A stretch of 6,261 nt of DNA, from contig JAJZGE010000012.1 in assembly GCA_021798675.1 (NCBI GenBank), positions 1 to 6,261 on the forward strand. The letters are read 5' to 3'. Numbering within the stretch: position 1 is the first letter of the stretch; every line of letters starts with the position of its first letter. The notes beneath the pieces are model-generated. The model had not been told where the DNA came from. It did not search any database and saw only the letters and a list, made by a program, of their open reading frames with translations. This document shows, piece after piece, positions 5,163 to 6,261 of this stretch. Made by a program: the position numbers and the translations under genes. Source of the stretch: Pseudomonadota bacterium (GTDB taxonomy: Bacteria > Pseudomonadota > Gammaproteobacteria > Xanthomonadales > Rhodanobacteraceae).

Positions 5163-6261
5163 ATGGCGGTGGTCAGCGTCAAACAGGCTCTCTCCGGCTC
5201 GATCCAGGCCGGCCAGGTCGTCACGGTACGTGGCTGGGTGCGCACGATCCGCGAATCCAAGGGCGGCCTGTCCTTCGTCAACGTCACCGACGGCTCCTGC
5301 TTCGATCCGATCCAGGCGGTGGTCACCGACCGGGTGGCCAACTACGAAGGCGAGGTGAAGCACCTGACCACCGGCGCCGGCGTGATCGTCACCGGCACCC
5401 TGGTGCCGTCGCAGGGCAAGGGCCAGCGCTTCGAGATCCAGGCCGAGACGGTGGAGGTCACCGGCTTCGTCGACGACCCGCTGACCTACCCGATCCAGCC
5501 CAAGCCGCACACCATGGAGTTCCTGCGCGAAGTCGCCCACCTGCGCCCGCGCACCAACCTGTTCGGCGCGGTGACCCGCGTGCGCCACACGATGATGACC
5601 GCAATCCACCGCTGGCTCACCGAACAGGGCTTCTTCTGGATCAACACGCCGATCATCACCACCTCCGACGCCGAGGGCGCCGGCGACATGTTCCGCCTGT
5701 CCACGCTGGACCTGGCCAACCTGCCGCGACTGCCGGACGGCAAGATCGACTTCCGCAAGGACTTCTTCGGTCGCGAGGCCTTCCTCACCGTGTCCGGCCA
5801 GCTCAACGTCGAGGCCTATTGCCTGGCGATGAGCAAGGTCTACACCTTCGGCCCGACCTTCCGCGCCGAGAACTCCAACACCCCGCGCCACCTGGCCGAG
5901 TTCTGGATGGTGGAACCGGAGATCGCCTTCGCCGACCTCGCCGCCGATGCCGACTGCGCCGAGGGTTTCCTCAAGGCGATCTTCAAGGCGGTGCTGGAGG
6001 AGCGTGCGGACGACATGGCGTTTTTCGCCGAGCGCGTCGAGCCCACCGCGATCAGCCGTCTGGAAAACTTCATCGCCCAGCCGTTCGAGCGCATCGACTA
6101 CACCGAAGCGGTGCAGATCCTGCAGAAGTCCGGGCAGAAGTTCGAATACCCGGTGGCCTGGGGTATCGACCTGCAGACCGAACACGAGCGCTACCTGGCC
6201 GAGAAACATGTCGGCCGCCCCGTGGTCGTGATGAACTACCCCGAGGCGATCAAGGCCTTCT
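5163..6261 (+). CDS. asnS: Asparaginyl-tRNA synthetase, N-terminal 366 residues (cut by window edge)
   Basis: This class II aminoacyl-tRNA synthetase charges tRNA(Asn) with asparagine in an ATP-dependent reaction in the cytoplasm. The N-terminal OB-fold anticodon-binding domain (about 1-110) includes [19 protein letters not shown] and [15 protein letters not shown]. The catalytic domain begins around [20 protein letters not shown] (121-140). Class II motif 2 is visible as [20 protein letters not shown] (233-252), and the AsnS-type insert TEGAGEMF-like EGAGDMF occurs at 171-177. The protein closely resembles E. coli AsnS (466 residues), so about 100 residues, including motif 3, lie beyond the right edge. 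The ATG at 5163 has AGGAG nine bases upstream. It is transcribed divergently from iscA. A direct AsnS implies that this organism need not rely solely on the Asp-tRNA(Asn) amidation route. Confidence 0.97.
   Translation, partial: MAVVSVKQALSGSIQAGQVVTVRGWVRTIRESKGGLSFVNVTDGSCFDPIQAVVTDRVANYEGEVKHLTTGAGVIVTGTLVPSQGKGQRFEIQAETVEVTGFVDDPLTYPIQPKPHTMEFLREVAHLRPRTNLFGAVTRVRHTMMTAIHRWLTEQGFFWINTPIITTSDAEGAGDMFRLSTLDLANLPRLPDGKIDFRKDFFGREAFLTVSGQLNVEAYCLAMSKVYTFGPTFRAENSNTPRHLAEFWMVEPEIAFADLAADADCAEGFLKAIFKAVLEERADDMAFFAERVEPTAISRLENFIAQPFERIDYTEAVQILQKSGQKFEYPVAWGIDLQTEHERYLAEKHVGRPVVVMNYPEAIKAF

Noticed and set aside
5067..6209. 380-codon open frame on the minus strand opposite asnS
   Set aside because: It is antisense to an unmistakable AsnS. 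Its His-, Gly- and Arg-rich composition is typical of the mirror frame of a GC-rich gene, and it matches no family that I recognise.

Overview
The window looks like core chromosome of a high-GC gammaproteobacterium, most likely Xanthomonadales (Xanthomonas, Stenotrophomonas, Rhodanobacter or Dyella type). I base this on the closeness of the proteins to gammaproteobacterial families (AsnS and DnaB read almost like the E. coli proteins), the strong GC bias, the gene order, and the style of intergenic repeats. Genus cannot be fixed by eye. Every gene seen is housekeeping, and I find no mobile element, CRISPR array, defence system, tRNA or rRNA.

Layout: seven genes run on the minus strand, from right to left: iscA-like A-type Fe-S carrier (5001-4675), rpsF (4417-4013), rpsR (3998-3768), rplI (3544-3092), dnaB (start revised to 2862, end 1468), alr (1454-366) and the first 53 codons of radA (159-1, cut by the left edge). 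On the plus strand asnS starts at 5163, diverges from iscA and is cut by the right edge after 366 codons.

Transcription units as inferred: (1) rpsF-rpsR-rplI encodes ribosomal proteins S6, S18 and L9. It has a good promoter about 100 bases before rpsF, a structured leader, and a strong UUCG-capped terminator after rplI. (2) dnaB-alr has 13 bases between the genes; a cluster of DnaA-box-like sites lies upstream of dnaB. (3) radA probably has its own ribosome binding site after a 206-base gap. (4) iscA and (5) asnS share a divergent control region with one AT-rich island.

The interesting material is between the genes. It comprises the DnaA-box array before dnaB; a 223-base spacer of stacked hairpins and inverted GC-rich repeats splitting rpsR from rplI; a compact two-hairpin leader before rpsF that is a candidate for S6:S18 autoregulation; a short palindromic repeat family; and an extended ribosome-binding leader shared by radA, rpsF and asnS. 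These are regulatory or repeat observations. I do not see an undescribed multi-gene system here.
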